Shown here: in pieces, positions 56,190 to 63,550 of the stretch | Layout of the letters: the number at the start of each line of letters is the position of its first letter | How positions within the stretch are numbered: position 1 is the stretch's first letter | Assembly (NCBI GenBank): GCA_039928925.1 | Contig: JBDSSF010000003.1 | Coordinates: forward strand, 124,001-188,000 | Length of the DNA stretch: 64,000 bases | From: Candidatus Saccharimonadales bacterium | GTDB lineage: Bacteria > Patescibacteriota > Saccharimonadia > Saccharimonadales > Saccharimonadaceae | Reading direction: 5' to 3' | The notes under the pieces: model-generated | What the model was told of the DNA's origin: nothing | What the model saw: only the letters and a program-made list of their open reading frames with translations | Database searches by the model: none | Position numbers and translations under genes: made by a program

Positions 56190-56735
56190 TCAGGTGGCTG
56201 CCTTGACTGAAGCTTCCCAAGCTTCTACGAGTTCGGCAATTTCTGCCTCGTATTCGGCTCGATCCTTATCTGGCAACATCTTGGCGAGGTCTCGTGCAAG
56301 ACCGATCGCGAGATGAGCGCCAGTTTTGCTTCCATCCTCATGGGGGACATAGGAGACTGCATCGATCTCTCCGCAGACGAGATTTCCGTCTGTCATGATC
56401 GAGATGCCAGAGTTACTGGCGAGAGCCCAGGAGATGAACGCCTTGCCCTTGATCGTGATGCGGCGGAAGTTCGGCAGTGAGTTGGGGTAGCTTTGAAGCT
56501 CGAGCTCCTCAGCTACTAGCGGACACATCTCGTTGATGAGAGGCACAAGGCCACTCGTCAAGGTGAGGTTCGGCTCGTCTGCCCTTGCCTTCAACTCCTC
56601 GGTACGTCTCCGGATGATCTCGTCCGGCGTTGAACCGGGCTTGGAGGGTGGTGGTACATGGAGTAGGGCGGCGGCAACGATTGCGATGACTACAACCACC
56701 AGGACGATGATGAGTATGAGGAACCCAGGATCCAT
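56190..56735 (-). CDS. GC-rich single-pass membrane protein, probably foreign
   Basis: 181 residues: an N-terminal helix of Ile/Val/Ala (about 4-27), a Pro-rich turn and a soluble domain. That domain contains TLTSGLVPLINEMCPLVAEE, FRRITIKGKAFISWALASN, VCGEIDAVSYVPHEDGSKTG and a Glu-rich final helix. I do not recognise it. AAAGG lies 8 bases before the ATG. Base composition is unlike the rest: 38 of 60 bases are G or C at 56581-56640, and 35 of 60 at 56641-56700, against 20 of 60 at 55081-55140. This suggests recent transfer from a GC-richer genome. Confidence 0.75.
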   Translation of the reverse strand: MDPGFLILIIVLVVVVIAIVAAALLHVPPPSKPGSTPDEIIRRRTEELKARADEPNLTLTSGLVPLINEMCPLVAEELELQSYPNSLPNFRRITIKGKAFISWALASNSGISIMTDGNLVCGEIDAVSYVPHEDGSKTGAHLAIGLARDLAKMLPDKDRAEYEAEIAELVEAWEASVKAAT

Positions 56736-57137
56736 AAGATTACCTTTCTAGGTATTGTTTCCGACATGCTGGTGCACGTTCGGCGTAAAGCAGTTGGCCA
56801 TTGTTGATATGATCTGGTTGTGAATGTTCACATTGGCCAGAGTATACCTCATGGTTTGTGATAAATATATTTTAACATCTTTGAATATATTTATCAATAG
56901 TCATGCATCCAAATACGAGCAAATTATAGTGATTAGTAACGCAAATACTAGCATCGAATACATTATAAACAACACCACACACCTTTTTGCTGGGCGAACA
57001 GTAAGTTCATATACCTAGTGTTGAACGACTACAATCTAATTATGAAGGATCTTGGGTGCCGGAAGTGATACTTAATCTCTCGACAAGTGAGTGTCATATT
57101 TTTATAATTAAGCAATGTTAGCCAGTTAATACAGTGA
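56736..57137. other. Gene-free stretch between the GC-rich gene and the VirB6-like gene
   Basis: About 400 bases. The first 80 bases are still GC-balanced and belong to the leader of the GC-rich gene. The rest is AT-rich. A 64-codon plus-strand frame at 56824 has no ribosome site and no protein-like pattern, so I do not call it. No clear hairpin or promoter is visible, although the minus-strand gene at 57138 must end here. Confidence 0.5.
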
Positions 57138-59750
57138 CTAAGGAGTTGCTCGGAACGTTTCGAGGACTTGACGAGCACTCGCACTTGATCCCTGGCTAAG
57201 TGTTGGATTTGCCAATATGCGATCAGCACTGTATTGAAGTTCTTTTCGATTGGCAGTAAACTTACTTAACTCGACAGGGTCGGTAATTTTGAGAGCCAGT
57301 TTGTCGTCGAATAGTTTCTTTATACCACCAGCATCCATTTTAGCAAGAACCTCGTCTTTAATCTTACCTTCAACAATATTGAAGATAGCAGCTTTGTCGA
57401 GATCAAACGTACCTTGCGAAACATCATTGATAGACTTTGATCCAAAGTAGACAGCTTTGCCTGCAAGATTATTTTGAGGTATTGCATCGGAAATGGAAGT
57501 ACGATAGTCATATGTTTTACCAGTCCGTGCAACTCCATTTTCAACAACAGTCTTAGCTGATTCCTCGATGATTTTTTGTATGTCTCCAAAAGCACCTGTT
57601 CTAAGTTGCGTATCAATAGCCGCTTCACGTGTGAAGTTATCGTCACCTTTAAAGGTGTAACTTGTTCCGTCGTCGCGCGTGACACTGTAGTCATTACCGA
57701 GTGCTAATTCTTGGTAGCCACCAGATCCAGGGTTGAAATGCTTGAGGAGTTCATTCTTTTCGGCAATATTCGTACCATATTGCTTACGCTTCGTAGCAAT
57801 TGCTGCTGCAAGTGAGGACTCTGCACCTCCTTCACCAGCAATACCTCCCGCCACGGTTCGCAAAGCATCGCTATGCATAAGCGCTTCAGCAAACTCGTCT
57901 TTTTGTATCTCCTGTGCTTCATGAAGTTGACGGGCGTGGATTTGAGTATCCTGCGTGAGTGCGCGAGCGCGCAGGGCATTTTGAGCTAAATAAGCTGGTG
58001 TCACATTTATTGGCGTGACTGCGGTACGCATATTTTCCCATTGTACTTCTGCTTTTGCTTTTGAAACATCTACGTCAAGCTTTGCAACACGTAGATTTGT
58101 TTCTGCGACTTGAACTTTGACATTTCCAACTCGCATATCATTGAATGCTTTTTCTGTAATTGCATCCGCTGCTTCTTTATTCATACTCGCGTATGAAAGT
58201 GCATGACTTGCGTTACGGTAGCCAGTATCACCCGCTACGTGAGCCTCAGCTGCGGTTTCGTGTGCTTTTTTCCATTGTTGTTCACGGCTGTGCTTCGTAT
58301 GCTTTGCCTGAGCACCTCTACGAAGGAACTGGCGTCCATTTGCTGATGTGCCAAGAGCACGTGCTTTATGGAGATCTGAACGTTCTTTACCCCAGTTACG
58401 AGTACGATCAACGAAGCCTTTTTTAGGATTATTAACCATACCGGCGATACGACCGAGCAGTGAACCGCTTAATTTAATGAGGAGCGGTGTGATAACAACC
58501 GGTGCGATCTGTACGATCATACCTAGGATAACAACGAGAAGTGAGTCAGCGTTTTGAATAATTGCAGTTCCAGCAAGTTGTGCTCCGCCAAATACAATTG
58601 AGAACATCGGGAATAACACCAACATTGTAGTGAAGAGTTCTCGCCATTTATTAAACATTTTCTCGGTATTTGGTAATAGGAACGCGACAAATGCGAGTGG
58701 AGAAAGAACGATGAGAATAGTAATAATTGCTTGTCTTGCTGCAAGAATAAGAACAGCAACAACGATCGCGAGCACAACAAGCGCAAGCGCCGGAAGAAGA
58801 AGATAGATAGCGGATGCAAAACTACCACCAGTCGCAGCAAGTGCACCATGCCCAGCTATAACACCTGCGCCTAGAACGGTCGCACCGGAAAGAACAGCAC
58901 CGGTAATGACCTGCCAGCTAGTGATATGCCAGCCGTTGCCACTTGGTCCAACCAGTTGATCACGAATCCCGAGGAACACATCTTGGATGGAGTATCCAAG
59001 AATGTTTGATACATCGACTGCAACAGCACAGATCCAATATGATATGTTGACCAAAATGGCTGCAACAATAAGTCGTGGAAGTAACTTTTTGATACCGTAG
59101 TTAGTCATGATTCCACCAGTGATCTGTGAGTAAATAAGTACGAGGAATGCAATGACAAAGGCCACGTTTGCAAAACTCTGCATGACCGTCCAGGCCTTAT
59201 AAAGAGGAGTATCTTGACTTGATTCAATAGGACGCACGACGAGGAAACTGCTTAAAATGCCAAAAAGCCAGTCCATTCCCTTTGCGAGGAAATTTGTGAC
59301 TGGACAGATGATATAGCCAATTCCATCAACTGCACAACTAGTTGTGTTATTACTAGCGGAAGTTTGAGGTGTTATATTAATTTTTGTTACGGACGATGGC
59401 TTACTGTACACATCCGGTGGAGTGAAATCGTAATTAACGTACGACGCAGACGATTCCTTACCTGGATCTAATCCAGGTGCAAAATAGATGAAGTACGCTT
59501 TACGCTGTACCTGAACAGTACCGACAGGTGCCGGATCTGTGTACACGTACAGCTTACTTTTAGGGGTAATTTTGTGACTATCGGTTGCAACCGAATCGAT
59601 AGGACCAGAGTAAGTTTTACCATCGTAGTTGATTGACTGACCACTCCAGGTTGCATCTGCAGGTGCAGCATGCGCAGGTTGAGCTGTAAAAAGGATACCA
59701 GAAAGGATAGCCATGACAGCCGCCAAGACAAAAACAAACAATAATCGCAT
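57138..59750 (-). CDS. VirB6-like polytopic protein (copy A)
   Basis: 870 residues. I start at the ATG at 59750, which has AGGGG eight bases upstream and a signal peptide (MRLLFVFVLAAVMAILSGIL...PAHA); the open frame reaches 126 bases further but looks like leader. A short outer domain (about 30-170) precedes helices at about 185-435. These contain FANVAFVIAFLVLIYSQIT, NYGIKKLLPRLIVAAILVNIS, AVDVSNILG and SPLAFVAFLLPNTEKMFNKW. The C-terminal 430 residues are charged, alpha-helical and probably cytoplasmic. It is the first gene of the leftward secretion cluster and shares its core with the 51553 protein. Confidence 0.87.
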   Translation of the reverse strand: MRLLFVFVLAAVMAILSGILFTAQPAHAAPADATWSGQSINYDGKTYSGPIDSVATDSHKITPKSKLYVYTDPAPVGTVQVQRKAYFIYFAPGLDPGKESSASYVNYDFTPPDVYSKPSSVTKINITPQTSASNNTTSCAVDGIGYIICPVTNFLAKGMDWLFGILSSFLVVRPIESSQDTPLYKAWTVMQSFANVAFVIAFLVLIYSQITGGIMTNYGIKKLLPRLIVAAILVNISYWICAVAVDVSNILGYSIQDVFLGIRDQLVGPSGNGWHITSWQVITGAVLSGATVLGAGVIAGHGALAATGGSFASAIYLLLPALALVVLAIVVAVLILAARQAIITILIVLSPLAFVAFLLPNTEKMFNKWRELFTTMLVLFPMFSIVFGGAQLAGTAIIQNADSLLVVILGMIVQIAPVVITPLLIKLSGSLLGRIAGMVNNPKKGFVDRTRNWGKERSDLHKARALGTSANGRQFLRRGAQAKHTKHSREQQWKKAHETAAEAHVAGDTGYRNASHALSYASMNKEAADAITEKAFNDMRVGNVKVQVAETNLRVAKLDVDVSKAKAEVQWENMRTAVTPINVTPAYLAQNALRARALTQDTQIHARQLHEAQEIQKDEFAEALMHSDALRTVAGGIAGEGGAESSLAAAIATKRKQYGTNIAEKNELLKHFNPGSGGYQELALGNDYSVTRDDGTSYTFKGDDNFTREAAIDTQLRTGAFGDIQKIIEESAKTVVENGVARTGKTYDYRTSISDAIPQNNLAGKAVYFGSKSINDVSQGTFDLDKAAIFNIVEGKIKDEVLAKMDAGGIKKLFDDKLALKITDPVELSKFTANRKELQYSADRILANPTLSQGSSASARQVLETFRATP

Positions 59751-59799
59751 AGAGTTACCCCTATGCGAGATGTAATTCTTTACGTCCCACATATTTCCG

Positions 59800-59828
59800 A
59801 TAATATCACTATATGTCATAAAAGTCAA
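59800..59828 (-). promoter_or_regulatory. Promoter of the leftward secretion cluster
   Basis: On the minus strand TTGACT (59823-59828), a 17-base spacer and TATTAT (59800-59805) form a good promoter, about 43 bases before the ATG at 59750. It is back to back with the pilin promoter region. Confidence 0.6.
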
Positions 59829-59882
59829 TACCACTAAAGGTTTTTCGCCACCTATAATGGTATCAAATAATTGCACGTTGTC

Positions 59883-59888
59883 TATACT
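59883..59888 (+). promoter_or_regulatory. Candidate -10 box of the pilin operon
   Basis: TATACT predicts a start near 59895 and a leader of about 34 bases. A second possibility, TATAGA at 59918-59923, would give an almost leaderless transcript to the ATG at 59929. I cannot choose between them. Confidence 0.4.
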
Positions 59889-59928
59889 GTTGCCAAGTAT
59901 GCACTTTTGTCGTACATTATAGATAGTT

Positions 59929-60324
59929 ATGAGCCTAAAACAAACAATAAGGACATTAGTATTTGGGACACTTACACTGGGGGCTATTAGTTTAGCTGCT
60001 GGAGCCTCGCCAGTTGCCGCACAGTCAACATGTGGACAAGCAAAGACAGCAATTATTAGTTGTGATCAAAAAGACAGCGGTGGTTACAAGCATAGTGGCG
60101 TTTGGGGTCTTCTTCTTACGGCTATTAACATCATGACTGCTGGTATTGGTATTCTTGCTGTCGGTGCTATTGCCTACGGCGCAGTACTCTATACAACTGC
60201 CGGTGGAAGCAGTGAACAGACTAAAAAAGCAATTACAATTATTACAAACACAGTCATAGGACTTGTTTGCTTCCTACTAATGTGGGCAATTCTTAATTAT
60301 CTTGTTCCTGGAGGGATATTTTAG
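59929..60324 (+). CDS. T4SS pilin-like protein 1
   Basis: 131 residues. A signal peptide (about 1-31, ending PVAAQ) is followed by two cysteines (STCGQAKTAIISC). Two helices come next (LLLTAINIMTAGIGILAVGAIAYGAVL and VIGLVCFLLMWAILNYLV), joined by YTTAGGSSEQTKKAITI. This hairpin plan matches VirB2/TrbC-like pilins. It differs from the other copies in the cysteine pair and a longer loop. The next gene starts on its last stop base. It probably polymerises or forms part of a pilus or channel. Confidence 0.8.
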   Translation: MSLKQTIRTLVFGTLTLGAISLAAGASPVAAQSTCGQAKTAIISCDQKDSGGYKHSGVWGLLLTAINIMTAGIGILAVGAIAYGAVLYTTAGGSSEQTKKAITIITNTVIGLVCFLLMWAILNYLVPGGIF

Positions 60325-61028
60325 TGAAAACACCAATAAAAAATTTAATATTCGGGCTCCTATTCGTAGCTACCAGTGGTGGTGCCCTTCTTACCACTGC
60401 GTTTCCACAGCCGGTTGCCGCGGCCGCAAACGAATGTGACGGTAATTTTTTCGGTATTCCAGCTTGGTATAACGGCCTTGCTGCGAAAAAGGACAACAGA
60501 TGCCAAGTAACTGCACCAGCGACTGGTCAGACCGGACTACCTAACTTTATTTGGCATATTGCACTTAATGTTGTTCAGATCATACTTACTGTTGCTGGAT
60601 ACCTTGCGGCCGTCTTTATTATTGTTGGTGGGTTTAAGTACATTACAAGTGCTGGGTCTGCGGATGCATCGGCAAAGGCAAGAAAAACGATTATGAATGC
60701 TGTAGTTGGACTTGTTATATCTATATTCTCCGTCGCTATTGTAAATGTCGTGACAGGTACTATCGCTGGTACTGTCGATCCTGCAACCGGCATTCCAAAG
60801 TCTACAGCGGATGCGGCAACACTTTCGGCTATTCTTAATACAGTTTATTTCTGGGCGGGTATTATCTCAGTAGTTATGATAATTATCGGTGGACTTCTCT
60901 ACACGATATCTGGTGGCAACTCCAGTAATATTACGAAGGCAAAAGATACAATTATATATTCTGTCGTTGGTCTTGTTGTTGTTATAATGGCATTTGCACT
61001 TACGCAAGTAGTAATAGGAAGGTTTTAA
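60324..61028 (+). CDS. Tandem double pilin-like protein 2
   Basis: 234 residues from a GTG start with GGAGGG eight bases upstream. After a signal peptide (to about residue 34) come two pilin modules in a row. The first has NVVQIILTVAGYLAAVFIIVGGFKYITSAG and AVVGLVISIFSVAIVNVV. The second has AGIISVVMIIIGGLLYTISGG and SVVGLVVVIMAFALTQVVIG. Each module is the two-helix hairpin of the neighbouring pilins, so this looks like an in-frame duplication. Linker VTGTIAGTVDPATGIPKS joins them. Confidence 0.82.
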   Translation: MKTPIKNLIFGLLFVATSGGALLTTAFPQPVAAAANECDGNFFGIPAWYNGLAAKKDNRCQVTAPATGQTGLPNFIWHIALNVVQIILTVAGYLAAVFIIVGGFKYITSAGSADASAKARKTIMNAVVGLVISIFSVAIVNVVTGTIAGTVDPATGIPKSTADAATLSAILNTVYFWAGIISVVMIIIGGLLYTISGGNSSNITKAKDTIIYSVVGLVVVIMAFALTQVVIGRF

Positions 61029-61031
61029 AAT

Positions 61032-61400
61032 ATGAAACGAATCAAACAATATATTATGGCCATAGCATTTTTTGTCACGGTGGCTCTTGGTGCTGCTATG
61101 CCAGTCAGTGCAGTAAACGTATTTAATGGCTGTACGGCTGATCCAGGATCAACAGTTTGTTCGGCGGCGGGAACAGACAAAGCAGATAGTATGATAAAAA
61201 TTGTAATCAACACTCTTATTTACGCTATTGGTATTGCATCTGTTATTATGATCATCATTGGAGGTCTCCGGTATACCCTTTCAGGGGGCGATAGTTCATC
61301 AACAAAAGGTGCAAAGGATACGATCCTTTATGCGGTGATAGGTCTAGTCATTTCTATTATGTCGTTTGCAATTGTAAACTTTGTTGTCGGTAGATTTTAA
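61032..61400 (+). CDS. T4SS pilin-like protein 3
   Basis: 122 residues: signal peptide (to about 28), a short outer segment with two cysteines (NGCTADPGSTVC), and the hairpin IYAIGIASVIMIIIGGLRYT - SGGDSSSTKGAKDTIL - AVIGLVISIMSFAIVNFVVG. It lies three bases after gene 2 and has AAGG nine bases before the ATG. Confidence 0.85.
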   Translation: MKRIKQYIMAIAFFVTVALGAAMPVSAVNVFNGCTADPGSTVCSAAGTDKADSMIKIVINTLIYAIGIASVIMIIIGGLRYTLSGGDSSSTKGAKDTILYAVIGLVISIMSFAIVNFVVGRF

Positions 61401-61424
61401 ATAAAAGTTATGAAAAGGAGAATT

Positions 61425-61865
61425 ATGAAACGTATACAAACAATCATTATCAGCCTGGTCGCTGTCGTCGGCATTGGTACAACAGGGATTGTACTATCAC
61501 CACAAATGTCTTATGCAGCGCCTGGGGATATTGCACAAAAGCCAGCGGATGTGGCCGCAGACAAGGCAGCGGCAGCTGACTCGCCAACGGATCAAATTAC
61601 AAAGGGGGTAACAAATGTTGGCCCATCAAACACCGGCACACTTGATGGTGGTATTAAAAATACAATTAATGTACTACTCTACATCATTGGTATTGCAGCG
61701 GTAATTATGATCGTGATCGGCGGACTACGCTATGTTCTATCTGGTGGTGACAGTTCGGCGACGAAAGGTGCTAAAGATACGATCCTATACGCAGTTGTGG
61801 GCCTCGTTATAGCTATTATTGCCTTTGCTATTGTGAACTTTGTAGTCACATCATTTAAGCCGTAA
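61425..61865 (+). CDS. T4SS pilin-like protein 4
   Basis: 146 residues from the ATG at 61425, which has AAAAGGAGA directly upstream; an ATG at 61410 overlaps that ribosome site. Signal peptide ends near SYAA, then a hydrophilic segment of about 45 residues, then the hairpin LYIIGIAAVIMIVIGGLRYV - SGGDSSATKGAKDTIL - AVVGLVIAIIAFAIVNFVV. It is nearly the same as protein 3 in the membrane part but lacks its cysteines. Confidence 0.87.
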   Translation: MKRIQTIIISLVAVVGIGTTGIVLSPQMSYAAPGDIAQKPADVAADKAAAADSPTDQITKGVTNVGPSNTGTLDGGIKNTINVLLYIIGIAAVIMIVIGGLRYVLSGGDSSATKGAKDTILYAVVGLVIAIIAFAIVNFVVTSFKP

Positions 61866-61918
61866 TACTACTTACGTAGGTGTGAAGTAAAATTGCTATT
61901 AACAAATAGACGCCAATC

Positions 61919-61927
61919 TGGTATAAA
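61919..61927 (+). promoter_or_regulatory. Extended -10 promoter of the last pilin gene
   Basis: TGgTATAAA gives pilin 5 its own promoter, with a leader of about 27 bases that contains AAAGGA. A separate promoter would allow this pilin to be made in larger amounts. Confidence 0.55.
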
Positions 61928-61960
61928 CTAAAGAGAGTAAATCCTAAGAAAGGAACTAAA

Positions 61961-62365
61961 ATGAAAATTACATTTAAGAAATTAGCGCAGAGCCTTCTGC
62001 TGGTCCCAGTTATCGCCCTTGGTGTTAGCTTGGCACTTCCGGCATTTGCACCAACAACAGCAAACGCAGCATTCAATGGTGGTATCGAAAACGGCGCCAG
62101 CGAAGCAAAAGGAACAGGTCAGCAAAATAATCTTGATGGCACAGACGGTGTATTTAAAACAGTAACAAACGTAATGCTTTACATCATCGGTGCTGTATCA
62201 GTCATCATGTTGATTATCGGTGGCATCCGATACGTTGTATCTGGTGGTGAAAGTAGTGCTGTATCTGGTGCGAAGAATACAATTCTTTACGCTGTTATCG
62301 GTATTATCGTTGCGCTGATTGCATATGCTCTTGTTAACTTCGTTATCACAAGCTTCAAACAATAA
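61961..62365 (+). CDS. T4SS pilin-like protein 5 (probable major pilin)
   Basis: 134 residues: signal peptide ending near ANAA, a Gly/Asn/Glu-rich segment, and the hairpin LYIIGAVSVIMLIIGGIRYV - SGGESSAVSGAKNTIL - AVIGIIVALIAYALVNFVI. It has its own promoter, a good ribosome site and a strong terminator, so it may be the most abundant pilin. That ranking is inferred only from the signals. Confidence 0.87.
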   Translation: MKITFKKLAQSLLLVPVIALGVSLALPAFAPTTANAAFNGGIENGASEAKGTGQQNNLDGTDGVFKTVTNVMLYIIGAVSVIMLIIGGIRYVVSGGESSAVSGAKNTILYAVIGIIVALIAYALVNFVITSFKQ

Positions 62366-62389
62366 TAGAACTCAGTATAATTAACACTC

Positions 62390-62420
62390 AATAGCCCCCT
62401 CTTTACTATAGGGGGCTATT
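62390..62420 (+). terminator. Terminator of the pilin gene
   Basis: AATAGCCCCCT and AGGGGGCTATT form an 11-bp GC-rich stem with a nine-base loop, 25 bases after the pilin stop. It is followed by CTAGTATT, so the T tract is weak. Confidence 0.7.
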
Positions 62421-62450
62421 CTAGTATTAAAATCTACATATGTGCTTGCA

Positions 62451-62487
62451 TATAAAATAGCCTGCAATTGATGCAGGCTATTTTATA
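62451..62487. terminator. Bidirectional terminator between pilin 5 and hsp20
   Basis: TATAAAATAGCCTGCA and TGCAGGCTATTTTATA pair perfectly over 16 bases around a five-base loop, with T-rich ends in both directions. It ends 13 bases before the hsp20 stop. Confidence 0.85.
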
Positions 62488-62499
62488 TGAGCTAGATGA

Positions 62500-62973
62500 T
62501 TACTGAATTGTAATCTTTTTAGCTTGTTCTTGTTTTACTTTACTAAAGCTAATGGTGAGGACGCCGTCTTTAAGGACTGCTTCAACTTCATCTTCTTTAA
62601 CGGCAACAGGAAGTGCTAGTGTACGGCTAAACTCGCCCCAATAACATTCTTGGATGTGCCAATTAGTTGCATCAGTGTCATCACCACTACTAAGAGTACC
62701 GCTAATTGTCAAAATACCATCGCTGATACTAACATCAAGTTCCTCTTTATTCACACCTGCGGTGCGGGCTTTAACGACTAATCGTTCATCTGTTTCATAT
62801 ACATCAACTGCGAGTTGACCTGGGAAATCATCTTCTGATTCTTCCCATGTGTTGTTATCAGCTACGGGTGCGGCTGACGGGCTATTCTGTTGTACTGTTA
62901 GATCATCATCGGATAAAAACGCGGCTGCGAGTTCATCTTCGATCAAGAGATCATCATTTTGTTTCCGGGCCAT
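62500..62973 (-). CDS. Hsp20/alpha-crystallin small heat-shock protein
   Basis: 157 residues from the ATG at 62973. An ATG twelve bases upstream lies within the GGAGG ribosome site, so it is not used. The alpha-crystallin domain (about 55-157) shows LAVDVYETDERLVVKARTAG, VSISDGILTISG, and GEFSRTLALPVAV with EAVLKDGVLTISF. An acidic N-terminal arm of about 50 residues precedes it. It holds unfolding proteins in the cytoplasm. Two TATACT -10-like boxes (63020-63025 and 63038-63043, minus strand) are 18 bases apart upstream. Confidence 0.92.
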   Translation of the reverse strand: MARKQNDDLLIEDELAAAFLSDDDLTVQQNSPSAAPVADNNTWEESEDDFPGQLAVDVYETDERLVVKARTAGVNKEELDVSISDGILTISGTLSSGDDTDATNWHIQECYWGEFSRTLALPVAVKEDEVEAVLKDGVLTISFSKVKQEQAKKITIQ

Positions 62974-63385
62974 GATATCCTCCACTTTCTCTAGGCACTA
63001 TTGACAAGTAGTCTCTTACAGTATAACGGAGCTATGCAGTATAATCAATGAAACAGGGTGCTTAAACGTAAAAAACACAATGGTAGAGTGGCTATTGTTG
63101 ATTACTGCCTTACACTACTGTTGTTTAGACCATAAAAATGGTCCTGAAGATATGATAATTGTAAACATAACATCATTTGGAAGTTTTTTGCTTATGTATT
63201 TTCTAAATATAATCCACAGATCAGAAAAGTGTTTGATATAGATTTATAAATCATTATTACTGAACATATACTCCTTACTGCAAATGTAGAAGAAAAATAG
63301 ATTATCCATAGCTTATGAATAAGTAGTGGTTTTATTGATCTACGCACACCGTCAATATAGGCGGTACTATATACCGTTACAATTG
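62974..63385. other. Intergenic stretch between hsp20 and tRNA-Ser
   Basis: About 410 bases without a convincing gene. The first 75 bases hold the hsp20 leader and its two TATACT boxes. The rest is AT-rich. A plus-strand frame at 63326 runs through the tRNA and is not coding. No CIRCE element is seen. Confidence 0.6.
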
Positions 63386-63406
63386 TGGTACAATTTATGT
63401 TGTACC
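63386..63406 (+). promoter_or_regulatory. tRNA-Ser promoter within an inverted repeat
   Basis: TGgTACAAT (63386-63394) is an extended -10 about 18 bases before the mature tRNA. It overlaps an inverted repeat, GGTACAA (63387-63393) and TTGTACC (63400-63406), which spans the probable start site. Confidence 0.55.
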
Positions 63407-63412
63407 TTCTTT

Positions 63413-63500
63413 GGAGAGGTGACCGAGCGGTTTAAGGTACTTGTCTTGAAAACAAGCGTGGGGCAACTCACCGCGAGTTCGAATCTCGCCCTCTCCGCCA
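63413..63500 (+). tRNA. tRNA-Ser (anticodon TGA)
   Basis: 88 bases with CCA encoded. The acceptor arm GGAGAGG pairs with CCTCTCC. A D-loop, the anticodon stem CTTGT/ACAAG with loop CTTGAAA (anticodon TGA), a long variable arm GTGGGGCAACTCAC and the T-arm CGAGTTCGAATCTCG are all seen. The long variable arm is typical of class II tRNA-Ser. Confidence 0.96.
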
Positions 63501-63502
63501 GA

Positions 63503-63537
63503 ATTAGTATACGACCATCAAATGGTCGTATACTAAT
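63503..63537. terminator. Long hairpin after tRNA-Ser
   Basis: ATTAGTATACGACCAT and ATGGTCGTATACTAAT pair perfectly over 16 bases around a three-base loop, three bases after the tRNA. No U tract follows on the plus strand. It sits between convergent transcripts and probably terminates or processes both. Confidence 0.75.
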
Positions 63538-63550
63538 ACGTTGATATTAT

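Noticed and set aside
56824-57018. 64-codon plus-strand frame in the gap before the VirB6-like gene
   Set aside because: No ribosome site, no promoter and no protein-like pattern.
57138-59876. Longer start for the VirB6-like protein
   Set aside because: The extra 42 residues precede a clear signal peptide and ribosome site at 59750 and include the promoter region.
63326-63544. 72-codon plus-strand frame near the tRNA
   Set aside because: It runs through the tRNA-Ser gene and its terminator.
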